NCBI GenBank assembly: GCA_934525625.1
Contig: CAKSZL010000010.1
Location: forward strand, 1 to 49,125
Reading direction: 5' to 3'
DNA from: an uncultured Burkholderiaceae bacterium
GTDB lineage: Bacteria; Pseudomonadota; Gammaproteobacteria; Burkholderiales; Burkholderiaceae_B
DNA length: 49,125 nt
The translations under genes and the position numbers were made by a program. Under the pieces are notes generated by a model. It was not told where the DNA came from, ran no database searches, and worked only from the letters and a program-made list of their open reading frames with translations. This document shows positions 9,960 to 19,258 of the stretch, piece after piece; position 1 is the first letter of the stretch, and each line of letters begins with the position of its first letter.

Positions 9960-11681
9960 TCAGAGATCTTCCGAACCCAGCAACATCTCGGTCAGGCCTT
10001 TGCCGGCCTTGACCATCGGCCAGACGTTTTCGGTCTGGTCGGTGATGATGTCCAGGAACACGAGCTGATCCTTGTGCTTGCCAAAGGCCTCGCGCAGCGC
10101 GGGCTCGACGTCGGCCGGCTTGTCGATGCGCAGGCCCACGTGGCCGTAGCTTTCGACCAGCTTGACGAAGTCGGGCAAGGCGTCGACGTAGGACTCGGAG
10201 TAGCGCGACTCGTAATCGATTTGCTGCCACTGGCGCACCATGCCCAGGTAGCGGTTGTTCAGGCACAGCACCTTGGGCGTCAGGTGGTACTGCTTGCAGG
10301 TGGAAAGCTCCTGGATGTTCATCTGGATGGAGCCTTCGCCCGTGATGACCGCCACCTGCTGGTCGGGGTTGGCCATCTGCACGCCCATGGCGTAAGGCAG
10401 GCCCACGCCCATGGTGCCCAGGCCGCCGGAGTTGATCCAGCGGCGGGGTTTGTCGAAACCGTAGTACTGGGCCGCCCACATCTGGTGCTGGCCCACATCG
10501 GAGGTGATGAACGCGTCGCCGCCGGTGACTTCCCACAGCTTTTCGATGACGAACTGGGGCTTGATGAGTTCGCTGGACGGCTCGTAGGCCAGGCACTTGC
10601 GCCCGCGCCAGGCTTCGACCTGCTGCCACCAGCGTTCCAGCGCCTCTTTGTTGGGCGCGGTTTCGGCGGAAAGCTGCTGGTAGACGGTGTTGAGCTCTTG
10701 CAGCACGTCGCGCACGTTGCCCACAATGGGCACGTCTACCTTGACGCGCTTGGAGATCGACGAGGGGTCGATGTCTACGTGAATGATCTTGCGCGGATTT
10801 TGCGCGAAGTGGCGCGGATTGCCGATGACGCGGTCGTCGAAGCGCGCGCCCACGGCCACCAGCACGTCGCAGTTCTGCATGGACATGTTGGCTTCGTAGG
10901 TGCCGTGCATGCCGGGCATGCCCACGTAGCGCGCATCGGAAGACGGGAAGGCGCCCAGGCCCATCAGCGTGGTGGTGCAGGGCGCGCCGGTGAGTTCGAC
11001 CAGTTGGCGCAGCTCTTCGGAGGCGTCGGCCAGCACGGCGCCGCCGCCGGCGTAGATCATGGGGCGCTCGGCCGCCAGCAGCATCTGCACGGCGCGCTTG
11101 ATTTGCCCCTGATGGCCTTTGTTCACCGGCGAGTACGAACGCATGCTGACTTCGCCGCGCTGGGCGGAGAACTTGCAGCGCGCCACGGTGATGTCTTTGG
11201 GGATGTCCACCAGCACGGGGCCGGGACGGCCGGTGCTGGCGATGTAGAAAGCCTTGCGCATGGTGTCGGCCAGGTCTTTCACGTCGCGCACCAGGAAGTT
11301 GTGCTTGACGCAGGGACGCGTGATGCCGACGGCGTCGCATTCCTGGAAGGCGTCCTGCCCCACGGCGGTGATGGGCACCTGGCCGCTGATGATGACCATG
11401 GGGATGGAGTCCATGTAGGCGGTGGCGATGCCGGTAACGGCGTTCGTCAGGCCCGGGCCGCTGGTGACCAGCGCTACACCTATCTTGTTGGACGAGCGGG
11501 AATAAGCATCCGCGGCATGCACGGCGGCTTGCTCGTGACGCACGAGAATGTGCTTGAAGTGATCTTGCTTGTAGATGGCATCGTAGATGTAGAGCACTGC
11601 GCCGCCGGGATAGCCGAACACATGCTCGACGCCCTGCTCGGCCAGGCATCGCACCACGATGTCGGCACCATTGAGTTCCAT
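9960..11681 (-). CDS. ilvB: acetolactate synthase large (catalytic) subunit
   Basis: 573 residues from the ATG at 11681, which has AAAGGAAT upstream. The frame stays open further 5', but that part is not protein-like. The enzyme uses thiamine diphosphate to condense pyruvate with pyruvate or 2-oxobutyrate. The N-terminal ThDP domain has FGYPGGAVLYIYDA with the catalytic Glu of the family nearby (VRHEQAA). The C-terminal ThDP motif is GEGS...LCLNNR, with Glu where many relatives have Asp, a change I recall as common in related enzymes. First gene of the ilv unit. Confidence 0.97.
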   Translation of the reverse strand: MELNGADIVVRCLAEQGVEHVFGYPGGAVLYIYDAIYKQDHFKHILVRHEQAAVHAADAYSRSSNKIGVALVTSGPGLTNAVTGIATAYMDSIPMVIISGQVPITAVGQDAFQECDAVGITRPCVKHNFLVRDVKDLADTMRKAFYIASTGRPGPVLVDIPKDITVARCKFSAQRGEVSMRSYSPVNKGHQGQIKRAVQMLLAAERPMIYAGGGAVLADASEELRQLVELTGAPCTTTLMGLGAFPSSDARYVGMPGMHGTYEANMSMQNCDVLVAVGARFDDRVIGNPRHFAQNPRKIIHVDIDPSSISKRVKVDVPIVGNVRDVLQELNTVYQQLSAETAPNKEALERWWQQVEAWRGRKCLAYEPSSELIKPQFVIEKLWEVTGGDAFITSDVGQHQMWAAQYYGFDKPRRWINSGGLGTMGVGLPYAMGVQMANPDQQVAVITGEGSIQMNIQELSTCKQYHLTPKVLCLNNRYLGMVRQWQQIDYESRYSESYVDALPDFVKLVESYGHVGLRIDKPADVEPALREAFGKHKDQLVFLDIITDQTENVWPMVKAGKGLTEMLLGSEDL

Positions 11682-12118
11682 GAGTATTCCTTTCGTAACT
11701 TGCGCGAACCCGCCAGCGTCCGTCCGATGGACCGGGCGCTCTTGAAGCGGGAAAGACACACCAGCGCTTTGCGATTCACGGAACCGCGCCACCTGGCTGC
11801 CTGACCAACCCAAAAACACCTTCTGGGGAGCAGCGCACGCCTTTTGTTTGAGGCGTAAAGATAGAAATGGACGCCGTGGCAACCCACGCTTGTGGCGCGG
11901 CCCTCGGCAAAACGGTAAGGCGTATGACAAACAGGCGGTAGCCTGAAAACAGAGCCAGCATGGCCCGCCTTGGATACAAGCGGGCCAATCCATTAATTTA
12001 CTGCATTGCACAAACGCGTGCAAACCGCAAGCCGGCCATTGCCGCCGCGACATGGCATAAAACCAACACAACAGCGATATACTCACTGGTTCGGCGCCCC
12101 CGCAAACGACGTCCCGCC
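11682..12118. promoter_or_regulatory. 437-bp divergent intergenic region (ilvB leader and yccS promoter)
   Basis: There is no credible gene. On the minus strand it must hold the ilvB promoter and a long leader. Visible structures are a 7-bp hairpin with arms GGCCCGC/GCGGGCC (11962-11986) and a 6-bp ACGCCT/AGGCGT stem (11837-11856). I looked for an attenuator leader peptide rich in Val/Leu/Ile codons and found none that is convincing. Confidence 0.5.
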
Positions 12119-14362
12119 ATGCTCAACAGCCTTCCCTCGCTGCAACGCTTTCTCTACAGCCAGTATTTCTTCAGCGGCGTGCGCCAGGCCGTCGGCGTGC
12201 TGGTACCGGCACTGTTCGCCGCGCTGATCATGAACAACGCCGGCGCCGCCCTGGTGGCCGCCATCGGGGCCTCGTGCGTCGCCATTCTCGACCAGCCCGA
12301 CAACCCCCGGCGCCACAACACCAACACCATGCTGGGCGCCGTCCTGCTGGGCACCTGCACAGTCATCGTCACGGGTTTGGCGTTTTCGGCCGGCGCCCTC
12401 TTCTGGTTCATCATCCCGCTGCTGGTGTTCAGCCTGTCGATGCTGAGCGTGTACGGCAGGCAAGGCAATCTGATGGCCTTCGCGTGCCTGCTCGTCATGA
12501 CGCTGACCATGCGCACGCCGCTGCAGCCGCACGAAGTGCTGATGCACACGCTGCAATCGCTGGCGGGCGGGCTGTTCTACTTTTGCTACAGCTTCATCAC
12601 GCACCGCCTGCTGTGGCACCGGGAAACCCAGCAGCACCTGGCCACGGCGCTGTACGCCACGGCGGAATACGTGCTGGCCCGCTCGCGCCTGTACACCTCG
12701 CCCGACGAGCTGGACGAAAACTACCGCAAGCTGACGCGCGCCCAGGCGGCCATGACGGACGCCCACCAGGTGGCGCGCAACGCCGTGCTGCGCGACCTGC
12801 CCAAGCAGGACCATGCCGGCGACCGCCAGCGCCTGACGACGCTGGGCATCTTCACCGACATGGTCGACCTGCTGGACACGCTGGTGGCCACCCATACCGA
12901 CTACACCACCTTGCACCGCATGCTGCCTAATCACGACATCCTGCTTTTTTCGCGGGACGCGCTGATCAAGCTGGCGGACAATCTGCAGCACATCGCCCTG
13001 TGCGTGGCGCGCAACCAGCCCGCCAAAGAGCAATTCAGCACCAAGGCCGAACTGCGCGCCTTCGAATACGACCTGGAATTGCTGAAACGCGACGACCTGC
13101 ACAACCGGCAGCCGGAGGTGCATGCCCTGCTGGTGCAGGTGCTGCGCCGCCTGCGCAACGCTTCGCGCATCGTGTCGCGCATGGCCCGGCACAGCCAGGG
13201 CAAAGAAATCTCGCAACCGCTGGACGGCCGGCTGCACAAGGAACTAGGGCGGTTCATCTCGCACAACCCGATACGGCTGGGGATGCTGACGTCCAACCTG
13301 CGCCTGGATTCCCCGCACTTCCGCTATGCGGTGCGCGTGGCCATCGCCACGCTGATGGGCCTGCTGATAGGCTGGGGCCTGGGCCACCTGATGAACCAGA
13401 ACGAGTGGGCGCGCGTCATGGAGGTGCATAGCTACTGGATCATCCTGACCATCGTCGTGATCATGCGCCCCGGCTTCGCGCTGACCCGCCAGCGCAACAA
13501 CCTGCGCCTGATCGGCACGGGCATAGGCAGCCTGCTGGCGCTGGCCGTGCTGCACATGACGTCCAACCTCGACGTCATGTTCGCCATCCTGGTCGTTTCG
13601 TGCATTCTGGGCTACAGCCTGGTGCCCACGCATTTCATGGGCGCGGCCGTCTTCAATACGCTGACGGTGGTGCTGGCGTTCCAGATCATGTCGCCCAGCA
13701 ATAACTTCATCGTGGGCGAACGCCTGATAGACACGCTGATAGGCTGCATGCTGGCCTGGCTGTGCAGCTACGTGCTGCCGTGGTGGGAAGCCAACTTCAT
13801 GTCTTCGCTGGCGCGCGCGGTGCTGCGCGCCAACCAGCGCTTCTTTCATGCGGGCCTGCGCTATGCCAAGGCCGAGCGCGCCTTGCAGGCCACGCCCGAC
13901 GACTCCGACAGCCGCCTGGCCGCCCAGAGCGAGCGCGACGACGCCGACCTGGCCTGGCGCCTGGCGCGCAAGAACGTGCACATCGCCTTCAGCAACTTCG
14001 CCTCGGCGTTCAACCGCATGTCGAACGAGCCCATCCGCCAGCAGCGCAAAATGCCCGAGCTGAACCACCTGGTCATTCAAAACCACGTGCTGGCCCAGCA
14101 GATCAGCGCCGCCACGCCGCAACTGGCGCAATTGCGCGAGATTCCGCCGGGTATCCAGCAGGCGCTCAACACCATAGACTCGCTGCTGGCCGGCCACGAG
14201 GCCGACACGTCGATTTCGCTGGAAACGGAGGGCGAGCTGGCCGCGCTGGCCTACCCCTTGCGCCAGATGCTGAAAGCCGCGCAACTGATACGCCAGGAAA
14301 TGCAGGCCCTGGAACCACCCAGCCAGGCGCCGGCCAGAACGCCCCGGCCGGCCCGGGCCTGA
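12119..14362 (+). CDS. yccS: YccS/YhfK-type (FUSC family) inner-membrane protein
   Basis: 747 residues from the ATG at 12119 (MLNSLPSLQRFLYSQYFFSG); the upstream open frame is not protein-like. Two blocks of about five membrane helices each (residues about 20-165 and 400-560) are separated by a large soluble helical region, with another soluble domain at the C-terminus. This is the YccS/FUSC plan, related to aromatic-acid efflux proteins such as AaeB. Motifs include LLIGWGLGHLMNQ and YWIILTIVVIMRPGFALTRQR, the latter typical of FUSC. The substrate is unknown. It is divergent from the ilv operon. Confidence 0.9.
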   Translation: MLNSLPSLQRFLYSQYFFSGVRQAVGVLVPALFAALIMNNAGAALVAAIGASCVAILDQPDNPRRHNTNTMLGAVLLGTCTVIVTGLAFSAGALFWFIIPLLVFSLSMLSVYGRQGNLMAFACLLVMTLTMRTPLQPHEVLMHTLQSLAGGLFYFCYSFITHRLLWHRETQQHLATALYATAEYVLARSRLYTSPDELDENYRKLTRAQAAMTDAHQVARNAVLRDLPKQDHAGDRQRLTTLGIFTDMVDLLDTLVATHTDYTTLHRMLPNHDILLFSRDALIKLADNLQHIALCVARNQPAKEQFSTKAELRAFEYDLELLKRDDLHNRQPEVHALLVQVLRRLRNASRIVSRMARHSQGKEISQPLDGRLHKELGRFISHNPIRLGMLTSNLRLDSPHFRYAVRVAIATLMGLLIGWGLGHLMNQNEWARVMEVHSYWIILTIVVIMRPGFALTRQRNNLRLIGTGIGSLLALAVLHMTSNLDVMFAILVVSCILGYSLVPTHFMGAAVFNTLTVVLAFQIMSPSNNFIVGERLIDTLIGCMLAWLCSYVLPWWEANFMSSLARAVLRANQRFFHAGLRYAKAERALQATPDDSDSRLAAQSERDDADLAWRLARKNVHIAFSNFASAFNRMSNEPIRQQRKMPELNHLVIQNHVLAQQISAATPQLAQLREIPPGIQQALNTIDSLLAGHEADTSISLETEGELAALAYPLRQMLKAAQLIRQEMQALEPPSQAPARTPRPARA

Positions 14363-14458
14363 TATGAGCGCGCCGGGCGCGTGGGCGGCGGTGTCGAACC
14401 TCGCCCGCGCCCCCGGCGCCTTCGTACCAAGCCTCTTTCCCGGCAGGCCTGGCGTGCG

Positions 14459-15232
14459 TCAAGCTTCTTTGCGGCGGAACACCAGCTTGTCGGCCGACGA
14501 GGCCTTGGCGTCGAAGGCGTAGCCTTCGCTGTCAAAGCCCTTGAGCGCCTCGGGCTCGGTAATGCCTTGCTCGATGACGTAGCGCGCCATCAGGCCGCGC
14601 GCGCGCTTGGCGTAAAAGCTAATCACCTTCCAAGCGCCGTTTTTGTAGTCCTGGAACACGCACTGCACCACCTTGGCCTTCAAAGCCTTGCGGTCGACCG
14701 CCTTGAAGTATTCCTCGGACGCCAGGTTGAGCACCCACGGCGAGGCTGCGCCCTTCTGGCGCTGGTTCAGGTAGTCGGCGATGGCGCTACCCCAGTATTC
14801 GTACAGATTGGCCCCGCGCGGGTTGTGCAGCCTGGTGCCCATTTCCAGCCGGTAAGGCTGCATGAGGTCGAGCGGGCGCAAGGCGCCGTACAGGCCGCTG
14901 AGAATGACCAGATGGTCTTGCGCCCACTGCAATTGCTCGTCGGACAGCTCGGGCGCCCGCAGCCCTTCGTAGACGTCGCCGTTGAAGGCCAGCACGGCCT
15001 GGCGCGAGTTGGCCTTGGTGAACTTGGGCTGCCAGGCGGCGTAGCGTTCCACGTTCAGCTGCGCCAGCGCATCGCTGAGCAACATCAGCTTGGCGACGTC
15101 GCCCGCCGATTTCGTGCGCAGTACGTCTATCAGTTCGGCCGAGCGCTCGACGAACAGCGGCTGGCTGCTTAGCGTGGTGCGCACCGGCGAGTCGTAGTCC
15201 AGCTTCTTGGCCGGGGAAAGCAACATCAACAT
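14459..15232 (-). CDS. yaaA: peroxide stress protein YaaA (UPF0246)
   Basis: 257 residues, the usual length, starting MLMLLSPAKKLDY. An ATG 18 nt further upstream is possible but would add non-conserved residues. Family signatures LSPAKKLDYDSP, FNGDVYEGL, ILSGLYGALRPLDLMQPYRLEMGT and FYAKRARGLMARY are all present. The family binds DNA and lowers free iron under peroxide stress in E. coli. Convergent with the yccS gene. Confidence 0.96.
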   Translation of the reverse strand: MLMLLSPAKKLDYDSPVRTTLSSQPLFVERSAELIDVLRTKSAGDVAKLMLLSDALAQLNVERYAAWQPKFTKANSRQAVLAFNGDVYEGLRAPELSDEQLQWAQDHLVILSGLYGALRPLDLMQPYRLEMGTRLHNPRGANLYEYWGSAIADYLNQRQKGAASPWVLNLASEEYFKAVDRKALKAKVVQCVFQDYKNGAWKVISFYAKRARGLMARYVIEQGITEPEALKGFDSEGYAFDAKASSADKLVFRRKEA

Positions 15233-15262
15233 ATGGGTGGGTTCCTTCATCTATGTAGCGTC

Positions 15263-16045
15263 TTAGCGCGCCGTCCAGCCGCCGTCCATGGTCAGCGTCG
15301 TGCCGGTCATCTGGTCGGCGGCTTCGGAAGCCAAAAACACCGCCGCACCGCCCAGTTGCTTGGGCGTGACGAAATTCAGCGAGGGCTGTTTTTCAGCCAG
15401 CAATTCCTTGGCCGCTTCCTCGACGCTGAGGCCGCGCTGCTTGGCCAGCGCTTCGATCTGTTTTTCCACGAGTTCGGTGCGCACCCAGCCCGGACAGATG
15501 GCATTGACGGTAACGCCTGTGCCCGCGGTTTCCAGCCCTGCCACCTTGGTCAGGCCGACCACGCCATGCTTGGCCGCGACATAGGCGGCCTTGCGCTCCG
15601 ACGCCACCAGCCCGTGCGCCGAAGCAATGTTGATGATGCGCCCCCAGCCCTGGCTTTTCATGTAGGGCAAGGCCGCCGCCATGCCGTGGAATACCGCCGA
15701 CAGGTTGAGCGCGATGACGGCGTCCCAGCGGTCGGCGGGGAAATCCTCGATGGGGTCGGTGTGCTGGATGCCGGCATTGTTGACCAGAATGTCGATGCCG
15801 CCCAAGGCCTGCACCGACTGCTCGATGAAGGCGCGCGTGGCGTCGGACTTCATCAGGTCGGCATTGATGTAATGCACCTTGACGTCGTACTCCAGCTCGA
15901 TGTTGAGCCGGGTTTTCTCGATGGCCTGGGGGTCGCCGAAGCCGTTGAGTACGATGTCGGCCCCGTTGGCGGCCAGTTCGCGTGCTATGCCCAGGCCGAT
16001 ACCGCTGGTCGAGCCCGTGATTACTGCTTTTTTTCCGTCCAGCAT
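15263..16045 (-). CDS. D-3-hydroxybutyrate dehydrogenase (SDR family)
   Basis: 260 residues, classical short-chain dehydrogenase: nucleotide-binding TGSTSGIGLGIA (about 10-21), NNAG (about 90), catalytic Ser, Tyr and Lys in IASAHG and YVAAKHG, and C-terminal GTTLTMDGGWTAR. The whole sequence closely follows 3-hydroxybutyrate dehydrogenases (ELEYDVKVHYINADLM, DILVNNAGIQH, PGWVRTELVEKQI). It oxidises 3-hydroxybutyrate to acetoacetate with NAD+, as in polyhydroxybutyrate turnover. The start is well supported by the MLDGKKAVITG N-terminus. Confidence 0.95.
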   Translation of the reverse strand: MLDGKKAVITGSTSGIGLGIARELAANGADIVLNGFGDPQAIEKTRLNIELEYDVKVHYINADLMKSDATRAFIEQSVQALGGIDILVNNAGIQHTDPIEDFPADRWDAVIALNLSAVFHGMAAALPYMKSQGWGRIINIASAHGLVASERKAAYVAAKHGVVGLTKVAGLETAGTGVTVNAICPGWVRTELVEKQIEALAKQRGLSVEEAAKELLAEKQPSLNFVTPKQLGGAAVFLASEAADQMTGTTLTMDGGWTAR

Positions 16046-16289
16046 GATGCATCCTTTTATCGTTCGTAGTCTCGCCCCGCCAGTACAGGCCTACGGCCGC
16101 GCCAGGGCGCCAAGGCGCGCGGTTTCAGGGGGGGAAAACCGCAACTGCCAGCCCCTCAAGTATAAAGAAAACACACCGCAAAATTTCCTGCTAAAATTGC
16201 GGGCTTGACCACGCTGTATTAATTCAAAAACTGGCGTTTTATGACGCGAGCAGGTAAGAATTGATACGGCAGCTTTGTAAGTGGACACC

Positions 16290-16379
16290 GGACAGGTGGC
16301 AGAGTGGTCGAATGTACCTGACTCGAAATCAGGCGTACGTGCAAGCGTACCGTGGGTTCGAATCCCACCCTGTCCGCCA
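16290..16379 (+). tRNA. tRNA-Ser (anticodon CGA)
   Basis: 90 nt including encoded CCA. Acceptor GGACAGG/CCTGTCC pairs perfectly. The anticodon stem CCTGA/TCAGG encloses loop CTCGAAA, giving anticodon CGA (reads UCG). There is a long class II variable arm and T-arm GTGGG-TTCGAAT-CCCAC. Its 3' end is the integration target of the prophage that follows. Confidence 0.97.
16355..16379 (+). other. putative prophage attL core in the tRNA-Ser 3' end
   Basis: The phage integrase gene ends 15 bp downstream and is oriented toward the tRNA, the usual arrangement for tyrosine-integrase phages that recombine in a tRNA T-arm/acceptor. The exact core cannot be delimited because the matching attR lies beyond the window. 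Confidence 0.65.
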
Positions 16380-16393
16380 AAGACCTATATAAA

Positions 16394-17464
16394 TCAAGCT
16401 GCTACGGCATCCTGAATTGCGCTCAGGGTGCCGTTTTCTTTTGCCTGCTCGGGCTGCTGTGACCAAAACGTGACCGCGCCCGCATGCTCGGCCAAGTGGC
16501 TGGGCGCCAGGTGCGCGTACTTCATCACCATGGCCAACGTCTCCCACCCGCCAAGCTGTTGCAGCACCAGCAAGGGCGTGCCGGCCTGCGCGTGCCAACT
16601 GGCCCAGGTGTGCCGGATGTCGTGAAAGCGGAAGCTTTTGATGCCGGCGTCCCCTACCGCCTGCCGGAACATCCGATCATCGCCACCCGCGATGCGTTTG
16701 CCATTGCGCGACAACACGTATTGCGGGTGCGAGTCCTCTCGGCGGCGCAGCACCGCCAGGGCGTCAGCATTCAGCGGCACGGTGCGCGCCCGCCCGGACT
16801 TGGCCCTGTCAGCATCCACCCAGGCGGTTTCGGCCTGCATGTTGATGTGCCGCCATTCCAGCCCATACAGTTCATCCTCGCGCATGCCCGTGGCAAACCC
16901 GAGAATGCACGCGTCGCGCAGCCATTCTTGCGGCACCGCCTGTATCAGCTTGGCTGCTTCCTGACGCGTTACCCAGCGCACCCGGCGCTTTGGTTCGGGC
17001 AGCGCGGGCAGTGATGGCGCCCGTGTCACCCAGCCCCACGTCTCGCACATGTTGAGCATGGCCCGAATGGTTGCCAAATAGCGGTTCTTGGTGGCGGGCG
17101 TGAGCGGCTCGGGACCGCGCTTCTTGTAGACCTTGTGCGTGGGCAGGTTGCCCAGCACGTCGTCTGCTGTGATATTGGCGATGGGGATATGCTTTAGGTG
17201 CTGGCGCCAGTACTCGACGTACCGGGCCTTGGACTCGTAATCAGCCTGCCCTTCGCAGGCCGCAAGGAAGCGTAGCGCCGCCTCTTCATACGTGCGGTCG
17301 GGCTGTTCACCTAGTCTATGTTGTCGCCAGAGCTGGGCCTTCAGGCGGTCGTGATATTCTTGCGCCGCCCTTTTGTCCGGCGTGCCAGTAGAGCGTCTAA
17401 CTCTTTGGCCGCCTGGCGTGCGGAAATCGACCCACCAAACCCCATTACGTTGTCGGATTGGCAT
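16394..17464 (-). CDS. int: phage tyrosine-recombinase integrase
   Basis: 356 residues. It starts MPIRQRNGVWWVDFRTPGG, a typical arm-binding start, with AGGAG upstream. The catalytic set is present: Arg195 in GMREDELYGLEW, His281 and Arg284 in HDIRHTWASW, Trp307 in the place often held by His (LGGWETL), and nucleophile Tyr316 in MKYAHL. The enzyme catalyses site-specific integration and excision, here at tRNA-Ser. It is last in the leftward early operon, after excisionase, SSB and the RT. Confidence 0.96.
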   Translation of the reverse strand: MPIRQRNGVWWVDFRTPGGQRVRRSTGTPDKRAAQEYHDRLKAQLWRQHRLGEQPDRTYEEAALRFLAACEGQADYESKARYVEYWRQHLKHIPIANITADDVLGNLPTHKVYKKRGPEPLTPATKNRYLATIRAMLNMCETWGWVTRAPSLPALPEPKRRVRWVTRQEAAKLIQAVPQEWLRDACILGFATGMREDELYGLEWRHINMQAETAWVDADRAKSGRARTVPLNADALAVLRRREDSHPQYVLSRNGKRIAGGDDRMFRQAVGDAGIKSFRFHDIRHTWASWHAQAGTPLLVLQQLGGWETLAMVMKYAHLAPSHLAEHAGAVTFWSQQPEQAKENGTLSAIQDAVAA

Positions 17465-17673
17465 GTATCAGTACTCCTGCTGGTGCCAACCGACGCTATC
17501 CGAGTGACGTTGTAGCGCGGCTGGGTCAGTTCTGCAAGTCTGGATGGCCAGACCCGCCAGACGCGGGAACCTGGCAACCGGAAGCCGATCTGGTGGCGCT
17601 TGGCAAAAACCGTCTGGTAGGAAAGGTTCAGACGACGGGCGGCTTCCTGCAGACTGATTGCGGTTTCTTCCAT
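17341..17673 (-). CDS. excisionase-like small DNA-binding protein
   Basis: About 110 residues from the ATG at 17673 (GAGG 6 nt upstream; another ATG lies 6 nt earlier). The N-terminal segment ISLQEAARRLNLSYQTVFAKRHQ..FRLPGSRVWRVWPSRL is a winged-helix/AlpA-type excisionase domain. The C-terminal part is basic (LLARRTKGRRKN). Its 3' end overlaps the integrase 5' end by 124 nt in another frame, an unusually long overlap that ties the two proteins' translation together. It probably controls directionality of integration. Confidence 0.75.
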   Translation of the reverse strand: MEETAISLQEAARRLNLSYQTVFAKRHQIGFRLPGSRVWRVWPSRLAELTQPRYNVTRIASVGTSRSTDTCQSDNVMGFGGSISARQAAKELDALLARRTKGRRKNITTA

Positions 17674-17682
17674 GGCCATCCT

Positions 17683-18165
17683 CTAGAACGGAATATCGTC
17701 ATCCAAATTGGCTAAGCCACCGCCGCCATGTCCGGCAGCGGGTCGAGCCACTGGCGCTACGCCAGCGCGCGCGGCCGCGTAGCCACCAGTGCCGACAGGT
17801 GCTGCTGCGCGCTGCTGGTCAGCCCCCTCTTCCCGCCCCCCAAGCATCTGCATCTGGTCGGCGACGATTTCGGTGGTGTAGCGGTCCTGGCCGTCCTTGC
17901 TCTGCCACTTGCGCGTTTTGAGGCGGCCTTCGACGTAGATGGCGCGGCCCTTGCGCAGGTATTCGCCGGCGATCTCGGCCAGGCGGTTGTAGAACACGAC
18001 GCGGTGCCATTCGGTTTCTTCGCGGCGCTCGCCGGTGTTCTTGTCCTTCCATTGCGAACTGGTGGCCAGGGTGACGTTGCAGATGGCCGCACCATCGGGG
18101 CTGTAGCGAACTTCGGGGTCGCGCCCTAGGTTGCCGACGAGAATGACTTTATTTACGGATGCCAT
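17683..18165 (-). CDS. ssb: phage single-stranded DNA-binding protein
   Basis: 160 residues: OB fold from [21 protein letters not shown] through [21 protein letters not shown] (about 1-105), a Gly/Ala-rich linker, and the acidic tip DDDIPF that docks partner proteins. It protects ssDNA in replication and recombination, and presumably works with the RecT- and YqaJ-like proteins upstream. Its start overlaps the RT stop by 17 nt, with AAAGG inside the RT gene, so it is translationally coupled to the RT. Confidence 0.96.
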   Translation of the reverse strand: MASVNKVILVGNLGRDPEVRYSPDGAAICNVTLATSSQWKDKNTGERREETEWHRVVFYNRLAEIAGEYLRKGRAIYVEGRLKTRKWQSKDGQDRYTTEIVADQMQMLGGREEGADQQRAAAPVGTGGYAAARAGVAPVARPAAGHGGGGLANLDDDIPF

Positions 18166-19258
18166 ATTGTGCCTTTCTGTAGGTTTTGGTGAGGTCTGCT
18201 TTGATGGTGTGCCCGCGCCGGCGCAGCACGTTGGAGAACGCAGCGCGGTCCTGATGGCTGCTGGTGGCCTGGCGCATCAAGCCGTAATAGCTGTTGGCCA
18301 TCTCGAACAGATCGACCGAATTCGCCTCGCCCACACGGCGCAAGGCTTCGTTGTAGGTGCGACGGCGCAGCGTGCGCCGCCATGGCTTGATGACCTGGCC
18401 AACGAAGTCAACCCCACGCGATACGGGCTGCAAGATGGTCTTCTTGGGGTTGAGCCGAACGGCCAGACGCTCGGCCAAAAAATCTTCGATGCGGGCCTTG
18501 GCATCATTCAGCCATCGGGGCGATTCGTGCAACAACACAAAATCGTCGACGTATCGGATGTAATAGCGGCAGCGCAGGCCGTGCTTGATGAATTGGTCCA
18601 GTTCGTTGAGGTAGACGTTCGCAAAGAACTGGCTCGACAAGTTGCCAATGGGCAGACCCATATGGGCCGGTTGGTTCGTCAGCCTCTTATATGGGGGCAC
18701 CATATCCAACAGGCGTGGATTGCCACGCAGCTCATAGTCCTGGCGCGGGTCGTGGAACAAGATCAGCTCAGTGAGCTGCAGCCACCACGGCTCATTGATG
18801 TAGCGCGCCAGCAAGGTGCCCAGGATGTTCTTGTTGATGCTGACGAAAAAGTTGGCCAAGTCGCACTTGAGATAGTGCGCCGGCCGCGCCCAGTTCTGGG
18901 TGATACTGCGCACGTGGCCCTCAAGTCGCTGGGCGCCGTACAGCGTGCCCCGGCCCGGGATGCATGCACACGAGTCGGCCGAGAACCTGGCGTAGAACCT
19001 GGGCCCAATCCGATTGTGCAGCAGGTGGTGTACGATTCGGTCGCGGAACTGAGCTGCCCAGACTTCCCTGTGCTTAGGCCGCTCGATGGCAAAGCATATA
19101 GACCGGCCTGGCCTATAGCTCCCATCGGCCAGTTCATCGTATAGATCTCGGAGGTTGCGCTCTAAACGCTCTTCGAATGCCAGGGCGCTGCCGGTGTTGC
19201 GCTTGGTGCGCCGGCAGTCAAAATAGGCGTCCGCCAGATCGGCGAACGTGAAATCATC
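18149..19258 (-). CDS. DGR-type reverse transcriptase, start unresolved
   Basis: About 369 residues of continuous RT sequence. Motifs in order: [10 protein letters not shown] (motif 1-2), [10 protein letters not shown] with the first catalytic Asp, [17 protein letters not shown] (motif 4, the I/V/L-G-x3-SQ signature I know for diversity-generating retroelement RTs, unlike group II introns or retrons), and YIRYVDDF with YVDD. The C-terminal part ([21 protein letters not shown]) is the thumb. No maturase or endonuclease domain is seen. In this frame there is no ATG, GTG or TTG near the expected N-terminus. The ATG that overlaps the upstream stop (TGATG, 19255-19257) is one base out of frame, so a frameshift, a rare start (CTG at 19237) or a decayed start must be considered. 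It is tightly linked to the DUF1566 gene before it and to ssb after it. Confidence 0.9.
   Translation of the reverse strand, partial: DDFTFADLADAYFDCRRTKRNTGSALAFEERLERNLRDLYDELADGSYRPGRSICFAIERPKHREVWAAQFRDRIVHHLLHNRIGPRFYARFSADSCACIPGRGTLYGAQRLEGHVRSITQNWARPAHYLKCDLANFFVSINKNILGTLLARYINEPWWLQLTELILFHDPRQDYELRGNPRLLDMVPPYKRLTNQPAHMGLPIGNLSSQFFANVYLNELDQFIKHGLRCRYYIRYVDDFVLLHESPRWLNDAKARIEDFLAERLAVRLNPKKTILQPVSRGVDFVGQVIKPWRRTLRRRTYNEALRRVGEANSVDLFEMANSYYGLMRQATSSHQDRAAFSNVLRRRGHTIKADLTKTYRKAQYGIRK

Noticed and set aside
10074..11804. Long open frame opposite ilvB
   Set aside because: Same cause: low-complexity His/Gly/Asp-rich translation opposite a certain ilvB gene.
11682..12118. ilv attenuator leader peptide
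   Set aside because: No short frame with a run of Val/Leu/Ile codons followed by alternative hairpins and a U-run was found.
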